From an uncultured Clostridia bacterium (GTDB lineage Bacteria; Bacillota; Clostridia; Oscillospirales; Acutalibacteraceae), in the NCBI GenBank assembly GCA_947166135.1, contig CAMVDB010000010.1:1-42892 (forward strand): DNA of 42,892 nt. Direction: 5' to 3'. Shown here in pieces: positions 33,348-42,892 of this stretch (the first letter of the stretch is position 1; each line of letters opens with the position of its first letter). Below the pieces are notes generated by a model. The model worked only from the letters and a program-made list of their open reading frames with translations, searched no databases and was not told the DNA's origin. Both the position numbers and the translations under genes were made by a program.

Positions 33348-34211
33348 ATGAGAAAAACTGATTTTTGGCGTGATTATGAGCTCATCGATTCCTCTTCGGG
33401 CGAGCGACTCGAGCGCTGGGGCGATATTATCCTGATTCGTCCCGATCCGCAGGTCATCTGGAATACTGAGCGCAAAAATCCGCTTTGGCATAACGCACAT
33501 GCGCGCTACCACCGCTCGAATACCGGCGGCGGAAAGTGGCAGGTGTACAAGAGAATCCCCGATTCGTGGCAGGTCAAGTACCGCGATCTGGTCTTTAACG
33601 TCAAGCCGATGGGCTTCAAGCATACGGGCATCTTCCCGGAGCAGGCGGTCAACTGGGATTTCGCCTGTGATATTATTCGTGACAGCGACAGACAGCTGAA
33701 CGTGCTGAACCTCTTCGGATATACCGGCTGTGCGACGATATCTGCGCTCAAAGCCGGCGCGAAGGTCTGTCATGTCGACGCGTCCAAGGGTATGGTCGCG
33801 TGGGCGAAGGAGAACGCCGCTTCCTCCGGTGTGATCGATAAGCCTGTCCGTTGGATCGTGGACGACTGCGGCAAGTTCGTCGCCCGCGAGATTCGCAGAG
33901 GTCATTTCTACGACGGTATCATCCTCGATCCTCCGTCCTACGGCAGAGGCCCTTCCGGCGAGATATGGAAGCTGGAAGAACAGCTATATTCTTTTATCGA
34001 ATTATGCGCGGACGTATTGTCCGATGATGCAAGGTTCGTGATCCTCAATTCCTACACCACGGGGCTGTCGCCCTCGGTGATGGAATACATCCTGGGTACG
34101 GTCATCAAGAGCCGCTTCGGCGGCGAGGTCAGCTCCGATGAGATCGGGCTGTCTGTGACCGATACGGGGCTGACCCTCCCGTGCGGCTCGACCGCAATCT
34201 GGCGCAGATGA
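33348..34211 (+). CDS. Class I SAM-dependent RNA methyltransferase (RlmI/RlmK-like)
   Basis: 287 residues. A Rossmann-fold methyltransferase with motif I NLFGYTGCATISALKAGA (about 122-139), the acidic SAM residue in HVDASKGMV, and motif IV DPPSYGRGPSGE (about 190-201). This DPPS type is seen in 23S rRNA cytosine/guanine methyltransferases such as RlmI and RlmK. It lacks the N-terminal PUA domain of RlmI; an OB-like N-terminal part (1-75) is present instead. The target base is not predictable. Weak ribosome site; see the possible leader peptide upstream. Confidence 0.88.
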   Translation: MRKTDFWRDYELIDSSSGERLERWGDIILIRPDPQVIWNTERKNPLWHNAHARYHRSNTGGGKWQVYKRIPDSWQVKYRDLVFNVKPMGFKHTGIFPEQAVNWDFACDIIRDSDRQLNVLNLFGYTGCATISALKAGAKVCHVDASKGMVAWAKENAASSGVIDKPVRWIVDDCGKFVAREIRRGHFYDGIILDPPSYGRGPSGEIWKLEEQLYSFIELCADVLSDDARFVILNSYTTGLSPSVMEYILGTVIKSRFGGEVSSDEIGLSVTDTGLTLPCGSTAIWRR

Positions 34212-34234
34212 TGTGCCGTTAATTTGGAGAGTAT

Positions 34235-35071
34235 ATGGAATTTATTTCTGTACAAAACGTGAGCTTTCAGTACGCTGAAGAAGAGAATAGTCAGCAGGTA
34301 CTGAATGATATATCCTTTGAGATCAAAAAAGGCGAATTTGTCGCTCTGCTCGGGCAAAACGGCTCGGGCAAGAGCACGATCGCGAAGCTTTTCAACGCCC
34401 TGCTCGTTCCGCAGAAGGGCAAGGTATTTGTCGACGGTATGGATACCGCCGATGAGAGCCTGACCTACGATATTCGCAGTAAGGTCGGTCTGGTGCTCCA
34501 GAATCCCGACAATCAGCTTGTCGCGAGCATCGTAGAAGAGGACGTCGCCTTCGGCCCCGAGAATCTCGGCATTCCCGCCGATGAGATCCGCGAACGTGTG
34601 GATGAAGCGCTCAAGGCGGTCGATATGTACGATCATCGTCTTAAAGCGCCTTACAAGCTCAGCGGCGGTCAGAAGCAGCGCGTCGCTATCGCAGGCATTA
34701 TCGCGATGAGACCCGATTGCATCGTACTCGATGAGCCGACAGCCATGCTCGATCCCAAGGGCAGGGAAGAGGTTCTCTCGACCATCATGAAGCTCAATAA
34801 AGAACACGGCATCACGATCGTGATGATCACCCATTATATGGAGGAGGCTGTCCGTGCCGATAAGGTCTATGTAGTCGACAGCGGCAGTTTCGTCACCTCC
34901 GGCACTGCCGAAGAGGTCTTCTCTCAGGTGGAGCTGTTGAAGAAGCACCGACTTGATGTTCCTCAGGCGACCGAGCTGTGTCATAAGCTCCGTGCCTGCG
35001 GCGTTTCCCTCGACCGATTGCCTCTGACAGAGGAGGATTGTGTCGCCATGCTCAGGGAGGTGCTGCTGTGA
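34235..35071 (+). CDS. ecfA1: Energy-coupling factor transporter ATPase EcfA1
   Basis: 278-residue ABC ATPase of group II ECF vitamin transporters. Walker A is GQNGSGKS (40-47), the Q-loop is LVLQNPDNQLV, the signature is LSGGQKQRVAIAGIIAM and Walker B is CIVLDEPTAMLD. QNPDNQ is typical of EcfA1. It works with EcfA2 and EcfT as the common energiser for several substrate-binding subunits, including probably the FolT-like protein at 17084-17638. AGAG-type weak ribosome site; the end overlaps ecfA2 by four bases (GTGA). Confidence 0.95.
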   Translation: MEFISVQNVSFQYAEEENSQQVLNDISFEIKKGEFVALLGQNGSGKSTIAKLFNALLVPQKGKVFVDGMDTADESLTYDIRSKVGLVLQNPDNQLVASIVEEDVAFGPENLGIPADEIRERVDEALKAVDMYDHRLKAPYKLSGGQKQRVAIAGIIAMRPDCIVLDEPTAMLDPKGREEVLSTIMKLNKEHGITIVMITHYMEEAVRADKVYVVDSGSFVTSGTAEEVFSQVELLKKHRLDVPQATELCHKLRACGVSLDRLPLTEEDCVAMLREVLL

Positions 35072-35931
35072 GTTTGTTACAGGTACAGGATCTGTCGTAC
35101 GTCTATTCACAGGGTACGCCCTTTGAGAACACGGCGGTCGATCATGTCAGCTTCTCTCTCGAGAAGGGCGATTTTGTCGGTATCATCGGACATACCGGCT
35201 CCGGTAAGTCTACGCTGGTGCAGATGCTCAACGGATTGATCCGTCCCACCTCGGGCACGGTTCTGCTCGACGGCGTGAATATCTGGGATAAGCCGAAGGA
35301 GATCCGCAAGATCCGCTTTAAGGTGGGACTGGTGTTCCAGTATCCCGAGTATCAGCTGTTTGAAGAAACGGTCGAGAAGGATATCGCCTTCGGACCGACG
35401 AATATGGGGCTCAGTCCCGATGAGATCAAGCAGCGCGTCATTGACGCGTCGAATTTCGTCGGACTCAAGCCCGAACTGCTCGAGAAATCTCCCTTCGATC
35501 TCTCGGGCGGAGAGAAGCGCCGCGCTGCGATCGCCGGCGTGATCGCGATGGATCCCGATATTCTGATCCTAGACGAGCCATGCGCGGGTCTTGACCCCTT
35601 GGGCAGGGACGTCCTGCTGACCCAGATCTACCGCTATCATGAACAGCGCGGTAACACCGTCCTGCTGGTCTCTCACTCGATGGAGGATGTGGCGACGGTC
35701 TGCGATAAGGCGCTGGTCATGAATCATGCTCATCTCGAAATGTTCGATACGACCCAAAAGGTCTTTTCACAGGGTGAGAAGCTTCGCGCGATGGGACTCC
35801 GCGTGCCGCAGATCACCTCGATCATAGATTCGTTGTCTGTAGCCGGCGTACCGCTTGAAAAAGGTACTCTGACCGTAGAGAGGGCAGTCGAAGAGATCAC
35901 CGAATATCTGAAAAGGGAGGGGCGTCTATGA
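35068..35931 (+). CDS. ecfA2: Energy-coupling factor transporter ATPase EcfA2
   Basis: 287 residues from GTG at 35068, preceded by GGGAGG with about 7 bases spacing. The frame is open upstream to 35038, but that part would be a non-conserved extension inside ecfA1. Walker A is GHTGSGKS (41-48), the Q-loop LVFQYPEYQLFEETVEKDIAFGP is characteristic of EcfA2, the signature is LSGGEKRRAAIAGVIAM and Walker B is ILILDEPCAGLDP. Overlapping stop and start codons on both sides (GTGA and ATGA) indicate tight translational coupling in the order ecfA1-ecfA2-ecfT. Confidence 0.95.
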   Translation: MSLLQVQDLSYVYSQGTPFENTAVDHVSFSLEKGDFVGIIGHTGSGKSTLVQMLNGLIRPTSGTVLLDGVNIWDKPKEIRKIRFKVGLVFQYPEYQLFEETVEKDIAFGPTNMGLSPDEIKQRVIDASNFVGLKPELLEKSPFDLSGGEKRRAAIAGVIAMDPDILILDEPCAGLDPLGRDVLLTQIYRYHEQRGNTVLLVSHSMEDVATVCDKALVMNHAHLEMFDTTQKVFSQGEKLRAMGLRVPQITSIIDSLSVAGVPLEKGTLTVERAVEEITEYLKREGRL

Positions 35932-36737
35932 GAGATATCACGCTCGGACAATACTTCCCGACCGATTCGCTGATTCACCGTCTTGATCCCCGCGTCAAGA
36001 TCGTCAGCTTGATCGCTTATATCGTGCTGGTATTCTGCACGTTCAATTATTACGCGCTTGCCTTGGTTGGCGCCTCTGTATTCGTCATCGTATTGATGAC
36101 GAAGGTACCGCTGAAAATGTACCTCAAGAGCCTCAAGGTGATCATTATCATCGTGCTCATCACTTCGATCCTTAATCTATTTTACGGAGCGGGCGAGCCG
36201 ATCTTCCAATGGGGGATCATCAAGGTTACTTGGGCGGGCATCCATAATGCCGTTTTCGTATGCGTGAGGATCGTATGTCTGATCCTGTTAAGCTCCGTTC
36301 TGACCTTTACCACTTCGCCGACCGATCTGACCGACGCGCTGGAGCGACTGATGAAGCCGCTGACCGTCTTTCATATCAAGGTACATGAGATCGCGATGAT
36401 GATGACTATCGCCCTGAGATTTGTGCCGACTCTTCTGGAAGAGACCGATAAGATCATGGCGGCGCAGAAGGCGCGCGGCGCGGATATGGAGAGCGGCAAC
36501 CTCTTCACTCGTATCCGTGCGATGGTACCCGTACTGGTGCCGCTGTTTGTTTCCGCGTTCCGCCGGGCTTATGAGCTTGCGGTCGCGATGGAATGTCGCT
36601 GCTACAGAGGCGGTGACGGCAGAACGCGTATGAAGCAGCTCCATATGTCGAAGCGCGACGCTGTTGCGATCGTACTGAGCCTGCTGCTGATCGCAGGTAT
36701 CGTTCTGCTGGATGTCTTTATGGGTCATATACTATGA
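35928..36737 (+). CDS. ecfT: Energy-coupling factor transporter transmembrane protein EcfT
   Basis: 269 residues, about six membrane segments. It begins ITLGQYFPTDSLIHRLDPRVK, the conserved EcfT opening. The cytosolic coupling helices carry the A-R-G signature in AQKARGADMESG (about 180-191) and the second arginine motif in MECRCYRGG (about 221-229), which contact the two ATPases. GGGAGGGG lies just before the ATG, which overlaps the ecfA2 stop. The gene end overlaps truA. Confidence 0.95.
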   Translation: MRDITLGQYFPTDSLIHRLDPRVKIVSLIAYIVLVFCTFNYYALALVGASVFVIVLMTKVPLKMYLKSLKVIIIIVLITSILNLFYGAGEPIFQWGIIKVTWAGIHNAVFVCVRIVCLILLSSVLTFTTSPTDLTDALERLMKPLTVFHIKVHEIAMMMTIALRFVPTLLEETDKIMAAQKARGADMESGNLFTRIRAMVPVLVPLFVSAFRRAYELAVAMECRCYRGGDGRTRMKQLHMSKRDAVAIVLSLLLIAGIVLLDVFMGHIL

Positions 36738-37471
36738 GAAATATACTGTTAACCCTCACGTACTGCGGCAGAAACCTCCACGGCTGGCAGATCCAGAGTA
36801 ACGCCTTGACCGTTCAGGAGGTCTTTCAGAACGCGCTGTTTCAGATCATCGGTGAACGCCCGGATATCAAGGGCTGTTCCCGTACCGACAGCGGCGTCCA
36901 TGCCAACATGTACTGCGTATCATTAAAACTCAGTCATCCGATCACGAACGATCATCTGATGCTGGCGATGAACCGTTATCTTCCCGACGATGTTGCGGTG
37001 CTCAGCGTCGTCGATGTTCCCGATGATTTCCATGCCCGCTATTCCTGTAAGGGCAAGGAGTATGTCTACAAGGTGTGGAACAGCCGTGTTCGCAATCCTT
37101 TCCTCAACGGTCTAGCGCTCCATTATCGCTATGACATGGACGTCGAAATGCTCAACCGTGAAGCACAGGCGTTTGTCGGATCGTATGACTTTACCTCTTT
37201 CTGTACCCTCGATAAACGCGAGAAGGGTGACTTTACCCGAACGGTACAGTATTTCCGCGTCGAGCGGGATGGCGATCTGGTGACCTTTACGGTCGCCGCC
37301 GACGGATTCCTCTATAATATGGTGCGGATCATGGTCGGCACACTGCTTGCAATCAGCCAGGGACGTATTCCGCAGGGCTCTTTACCCGATATCATCGCGG
37401 CTGAAGATCGCGGCAGAGCCGGCGGTACCGCTCCGGCATGCGGACTGTATTTGAATAAAGTTTTCTATTGA
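36734..37471 (+). CDS. truA: tRNA pseudouridine(38-40) synthase TruA
   Basis: 245 residues, the usual length. It makes pseudouridine at positions 38-40 of the anticodon arm. The catalytic residue is D52 in CSRTDSGVHA; the KEYVYKVWN and FLYNMVRIMVGTLL blocks are family marks. The ATG overlaps the ecfT stop (ATGA). The ecf-truA order is a conserved arrangement in many Firmicutes. A hairpin at 37476-37508 follows but lacks a T-run. Confidence 0.96.
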   Translation: MRNILLTLTYCGRNLHGWQIQSNALTVQEVFQNALFQIIGERPDIKGCSRTDSGVHANMYCVSLKLSHPITNDHLMLAMNRYLPDDVAVLSVVDVPDDFHARYSCKGKEYVYKVWNSRVRNPFLNGLALHYRYDMDVEMLNREAQAFVGSYDFTSFCTLDKREKGDFTRTVQYFRVERDGDLVTFTVAADGFLYNMVRIMVGTLLAISQGRIPQGSLPDIIAAEDRGRAGGTAPACGLYLNKVFY

Positions 37472-37552
37472 TATACTGCCGTTTCAATAATCCCTGAAAT
37501 TACGGCAGGTTCAACCAATCAATAACCCACAATCTTTGATTCAGGTGAGAAT

Positions 37553-39070
37553 ATGGAAAGACAAGGAAGACGCTTTGCTGATGATAAAGAAGCTACCAAG
37601 GTGATCGAAAAGCTTCCGAAACAGCCGAAGCAGGAACCACAACCGAATAAAGTGAAGAATGAGAATCCTAAGCCTGATAAGGAAAAGAAGCCGAAGAAGG
37701 AAAAGGATAATTCAGAAAAGGAGCTGCTGCGTGAGAAGAAAAAGTTCGATAAGCAGCAGAAGAAGGATCAGCGCCTGAAAGAAAAGAACGCAAAAAAGCT
37801 CGAGAAGCTGATGAAAAAGCAGCAAAAAAACGAGTATAAAGCGGCTCATATCTCTCGTGCCGACGGTGATCCCGATCCGATTGAGAATACATCCTCCGCT
37901 CCCGATGAATCTAAGGGTCATAAGAGCAGTACCGTCAAGGTTCAAAAGAAGCGTATCATCGCCGCTGTAGTAATCGTACTCCTGCTTTTTGCAGTCGTAT
38001 TCTTCATCGCGAACCCTGAGCGCTTCTCATTGCAGAGTATCACGAACTTCTTTAACTACGGCATTTTGAACCGAAACAGCGAGGAACGCTTCCCGCTCGA
38101 TATCAGCGGCGAGAGCGTCAGCCCCGGCGATTTCTTCGGAAAGGGACTCAATATCTGCTTTTCATCCGACACAAAGACTCAGGAACTGAACAATTACGGA
38201 AGGAGCGTTTTTACCGCGCCCCATTCGTTTATCAATCCGGTGTTGGTTTCTTCCAAGAAGCAGACGCTGGTCTATAACCTCGGCGGTACAGGCTATCAGG
38301 TTGTCGACTCCGATCATAATGTCCGCACGCTTGAGGCGAAGGATAATATCATGGTCGCCGATATCACCGATTCCGGCGTATATGCGCTCGTGACCCAGAA
38401 CGGCGGCTACCTGAGTAAGCTCTATGTTCTCGATGAGAATGACGACCAGATCTTTGCTTATTCATTCGCCGATTATTACGTCACCTCGGTAACGCTGAGC
38501 GATTCCGGCAGACAGGCGGTCGTGTCCGGTTTATCCGCGTCCGAGGGTATGGATATAGCAGCGCTTTATGTACTCGATTTTACGAAGGATACGCCGCTGT
38601 ATATGGAACAGATGGAGAATAACATCATTTATGATGTCTGTTATATGAATGATCACAGCGTTGCAGCTGTAGGTCGATCTGCCGCTTATGTGATCAATAC
38701 CGGTAACGGTACGCTTGAAACGATCGATTATGAGGGCAAGTCGCTGACGGCTTACGATATCAATACCGATACCGATACCTTTACGATCTCCCTGTCGAGC
38801 TCCGGTGACGGCAGAAATTGCGATATCGTTTCGTTCAATTCATCCGGCAGGGCGGATAAGAGCTTCCATATCGATGAGAAGATCACCGATCTCTCGACCC
38901 ACAAGGGTCGTGTCGCTCTGCTGACCGGTGATTCGGTACTTCTGTACTCGAAGGACGGTAAGCGCATCTCCGAGAAGGAGCTGCGTTCGGATCCTCATAC
39001 CGTCGTACTGTATACCGGCTCCGACGCGTACGTTCTGTGTACGGGTTATATTGATTCGATCCGACTGTGA
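37553..39070 (+). CDS. DUF5711-like membrane protein with Lys-rich cytoplasmic domain and extracytoplasmic beta propeller
   Basis: 505 residues. Residues 1-135 are hydrophilic, with a long K/E/Q run (about 25-100) that looks like a charged coiled coil. One membrane helix follows at about 139-158 (IIAAVVIVLLLFAVVFFIA), then a beta-rich extracytoplasmic part (about 185-505) with repeating short strands such as LYVLDENDDQIFAYSF and AALYVLDFTKDTPLYM, suggesting a propeller. The layout matches what I recall as DUF5711, function unknown. AGGTGAG precedes the ATG. It ends 7 bases before the CvpA-like gene, so they probably work together at the membrane. Confidence 0.78.
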   Translation: MERQGRRFADDKEATKVIEKLPKQPKQEPQPNKVKNENPKPDKEKKPKKEKDNSEKELLREKKKFDKQQKKDQRLKEKNAKKLEKLMKKQQKNEYKAAHISRADGDPDPIENTSSAPDESKGHKSSTVKVQKKRIIAAVVIVLLLFAVVFFIANPERFSLQSITNFFNYGILNRNSEERFPLDISGESVSPGDFFGKGLNICFSSDTKTQELNNYGRSVFTAPHSFINPVLVSSKKQTLVYNLGGTGYQVVDSDHNVRTLEAKDNIMVADITDSGVYALVTQNGGYLSKLYVLDENDDQIFAYSFADYYVTSVTLSDSGRQAVVSGLSASEGMDIAALYVLDFTKDTPLYMEQMENNIIYDVCYMNDHSVAAVGRSAAYVINTGNGTLETIDYEGKSLTAYDINTDTDTFTISLSSSGDGRNCDIVSFNSSGRADKSFHIDEKITDLSTHKGRVALLTGDSVLLYSKDGKRISEKELRSDPHTVVLYTGSDAYVLCTGYIDSIRL

Positions 39071-39077
39071 GGCATAT

Positions 39078-39776
39078 ATGATATATGATGTGATAATCGT
39101 CGCGATATTTCTCATACTGATCATAGTAAGCGCCTATCGCGGCATCGCGCGTTCGCTCGCTCGGCTTATCTCGCTGTTGCTCGCTTACGCGATTTCAACC
39201 CCCTTGGGAAGATTACTGTCAACATGGTTATATCAGACCTTTGTCAGACCCGAGATCGATAAGGCGGTCACCTCGGCGTTATCTACGCTTGCTACAGGTA
39301 ACGTAAAGGGCGCTGTCGATTCGATCCCCGCGTGGCTCGGAGCGTTGCTCAAGGGTGCCGACGTCGATTTTTCGTCCTTTTCTTCCTTGGTGCAGGATAC
39401 GACCGCTGTATGCAACGCCGTAAGCGACGCAGTTCAGCCTGTTGCGACCGGGGTTGTGACAGCTCTTGCTACGGCGGTATTGTTTCTGCTGCTCCTGATC
39501 GTGTTTCGCTTACTGATTACAAAGCCGCTTGTAAGGGCATTTGATCTACCCGGGCTTCGCAGTGTAAATCATTTGCTCGGCGCCTTGATCGGCGTGATCG
39601 ACGCTTTCCTGCTTGTCAGCCTGCTTGCTTATTTGCTCAAGCTGCTGCTCCCGCAGATGCAGTCAGGTCCCGACTGGCTCAATGAAAGAACAATTTACAA
39701 TTCATTCATATTTTATCACTTTTACAGTGGTAATATATTCACAGCCGTTCTCAGAGCGCTCGGTTTGTCGCAATGA
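39078..39776 (+). CDS. CvpA-family membrane protein
   Basis: 232 residues from the ATG at 39078, chosen because GAGG lies 5 bases upstream and the protein then opens MIYDVIIVAIFLILIIVSAYRGIARSL, a typical CvpA start. Four membrane segments occur at about 5-22, 24-42, 125-148 and 168-190. CvpA proteins are linked to colicin V export and envelope stress in enterobacteria; in Firmicutes the role is unclear. A loop of about 70 residues lies between segments 2 and 3. Direct neighbour of the DUF5711-like gene. Confidence 0.82.
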   Translation: MIYDVIIVAIFLILIIVSAYRGIARSLARLISLLLAYAISTPLGRLLSTWLYQTFVRPEIDKAVTSALSTLATGNVKGAVDSIPAWLGALLKGADVDFSSFSSLVQDTTAVCNAVSDAVQPVATGVVTALATAVLFLLLLIVFRLLITKPLVRAFDLPGLRSVNHLLGALIGVIDAFLLVSLLAYLLKLLLPQMQSGPDWLNERTIYNSFIFYHFYSGNIFTAVLRALGLSQ

Positions 39777-39820
39777 TAAATTTACGTTCGCTTTGCGTTC
39801 GGATGTCAGAGGTTCAGATT

Positions 39821-40462
39821 ATGAAGAAAGAAAGTAAAAACGAAGTAATCAGTCAGGATCTGATGACGATTCCCAACGCGATCTCGTTCGGAAGGATCAT
39901 CCTGATCACCCCGTTTGTCGCGTTCTTTATCGCGGCGAAGTACATCACCAATAACTATGTCCCCGCGATCGTGATCATTGCGCTGTCCGGTATCTCGGAC
40001 TTCTTTGACGGTATGATCGCCCGTAAGTTCCATCAGGAGAGCGAGCTCGGTAAGGTGCTTGATCCTCTTGCGGATAAGCTGACATTGATTGCCGTGGGTA
40101 TCTGTATGATATTGATAGAGCCCTATGTGCTCCCTTTGATGATCATTATGGTCTTAAAGGATATCCTCATGATCATCGGCGGTACCCTGATTATCAACAA
40201 GGGCGTTATCCCGCCCAAGTCATCATGGTATGGCAAGTTGAGCACGTTTATGTTCTATATATCGGTCGGCATGGTTGTGTTGATGGCGATTTTTGATTAC
40301 CATAACGAGACCTTGTCGCTAGCTGTACTCGGCGTTACGGCAGGCATGATGATTTTCTCGCTGATCAATTACGCGATCATCTTCTTTAAGATTTTGAGAC
40401 AGCTGAAGGAGTCCGAAGCCGATCAGGGATCGGTACAGGCTTCCATTACCGATAAACAGTAA
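39821..40462 (+). CDS. pgsA: CDP-alcohol phosphatidyltransferase, probably phosphatidylglycerophosphate synthase
   Basis: 213 residues from the ATG at 39821, with GAGGT 7 bases upstream. An earlier ATG at 39773 overlapping the CvpA stop has no ribosome site. It contains the full family motif D-G-x2-A-R-x8-G-x3-D-x3-D in FDGMIARKFHQESELGKVLD followed by PLADK (about 60-84). Six membrane segments. It makes phosphatidylglycerophosphate from CDP-diacylglycerol and glycerol-3-phosphate; a related CDP-alcohol transferase (for example a cardiolipin-type enzyme) cannot be ruled out. The gene is followed by clpE-like after 21 bases. Confidence 0.88.
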   Translation: MKKESKNEVISQDLMTIPNAISFGRIILITPFVAFFIAAKYITNNYVPAIVIIALSGISDFFDGMIARKFHQESELGKVLDPLADKLTLIAVGICMILIEPYVLPLMIIMVLKDILMIIGGTLIINKGVIPPKSSWYGKLSTFMFYISVGMVVLMAIFDYHNETLSLAVLGVTAGMMIFSLINYAIIFFKILRQLKESEADQGSVQASITDKQ

Positions 40463-40483
40463 ATACAATAAAGGAGTGTTTAC

Positions 40484-42817
<2,334 letters not shown>

Positions 42818-42892
42818 TCGATCATAAGGCGGGGAAGAGTGAACAGCCCCATGAAAAGTAGACAATAGTAAAAAGGGACCTCCTATGGTAGA

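Noticed and set aside
37476..37508. Hairpin CTGCCGT ... ACGGCAG as truA terminator
   Set aside because: Good stem but followed by GTTCAACC, not a U-tract. It may still be an RNA structure.
39773..39820. Upstream start for pgsA overlapping the CvpA stop codon
   Set aside because: No ribosome site there. GAGGT before 39821 and the family start favour the shorter form.
42885..42892. ATG near the right edge as the next gene
   Set aside because: Only a few bases remain. The preceding GGGACCTCCT is not a usable ribosome site, so nothing can be claimed.

Overview
The window is about 43 kb of chromosomal DNA at roughly 50% GC. It most likely comes from a starch-degrading Gram-positive anaerobe of the Oscillospirales (Ruminococcus-like). 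The support is secreted type I pullulanases, one with a type I dockerin, an ECF vitamin transporter module, a folT gene behind a folate-type riboswitch, GGAGG ribosome sites with several TTG and GTG starts, and clostridial small-protein families. I see no rRNA, tRNA, CRISPR array, phage or transposase gene. The species assignment is inference.

Left part (1-9480): an aconitase cut by the window edge, divergent from typA; a DnaQ-like exonuclease with a zinc ribbon; an isolated two-gene unit of a small helical protein and a sigma-region-4-like protein; a GT-C-type membrane protein; a tiny four-cysteine protein whose promoter shares its -35 box with the divergent pgeF; an RluA-type pseudouridine synthase; and a pair of micro-genes (46-49 and 30 codons).

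Starch region (9570-16226): a two-LysM protein, then tandem paralogous pullulanases. The first is held in the membrane by a C-terminal helix. The second is secreted and carries an internal dockerin and a C-terminal starch-binding-like module. A third GH13 enzyme at 27497-29143 lacks a signal peptide and is fused to a DUF1653-like domain, so extracellular debranching and cytoplasmic maltodextrin processing are both present.

Middle (16440-30879): thrH; folT preceded by a probable tetrahydrofolate riboswitch and a hairpin that covers its Shine-Dalgarno; a leftward surface-glycan and membrane cluster (yfhO-like, pepV-like, DUF975-like, GT2, licD-like); yfbR; an LCP-family enzyme with a GtrA-like protein; and a small operon of membrane protein, lipoprotein and formate/nitrite-family channel.

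Right part (31028-42892): ruvC-ruvA-ruvB, an rRNA-type methyltransferase, the ECF module ecfA1-ecfA2-ecfT overlapping truA, then a DUF5711-like propeller membrane protein, a CvpA-like protein, pgsA and a ClpE-like ATPase. The ECF module here and the distant folT are probably parts of one shared-energiser vitamin uptake system. A short hairpin repeat of the TCATTGCGAAGCC type occurs four times in intergenic gaps.
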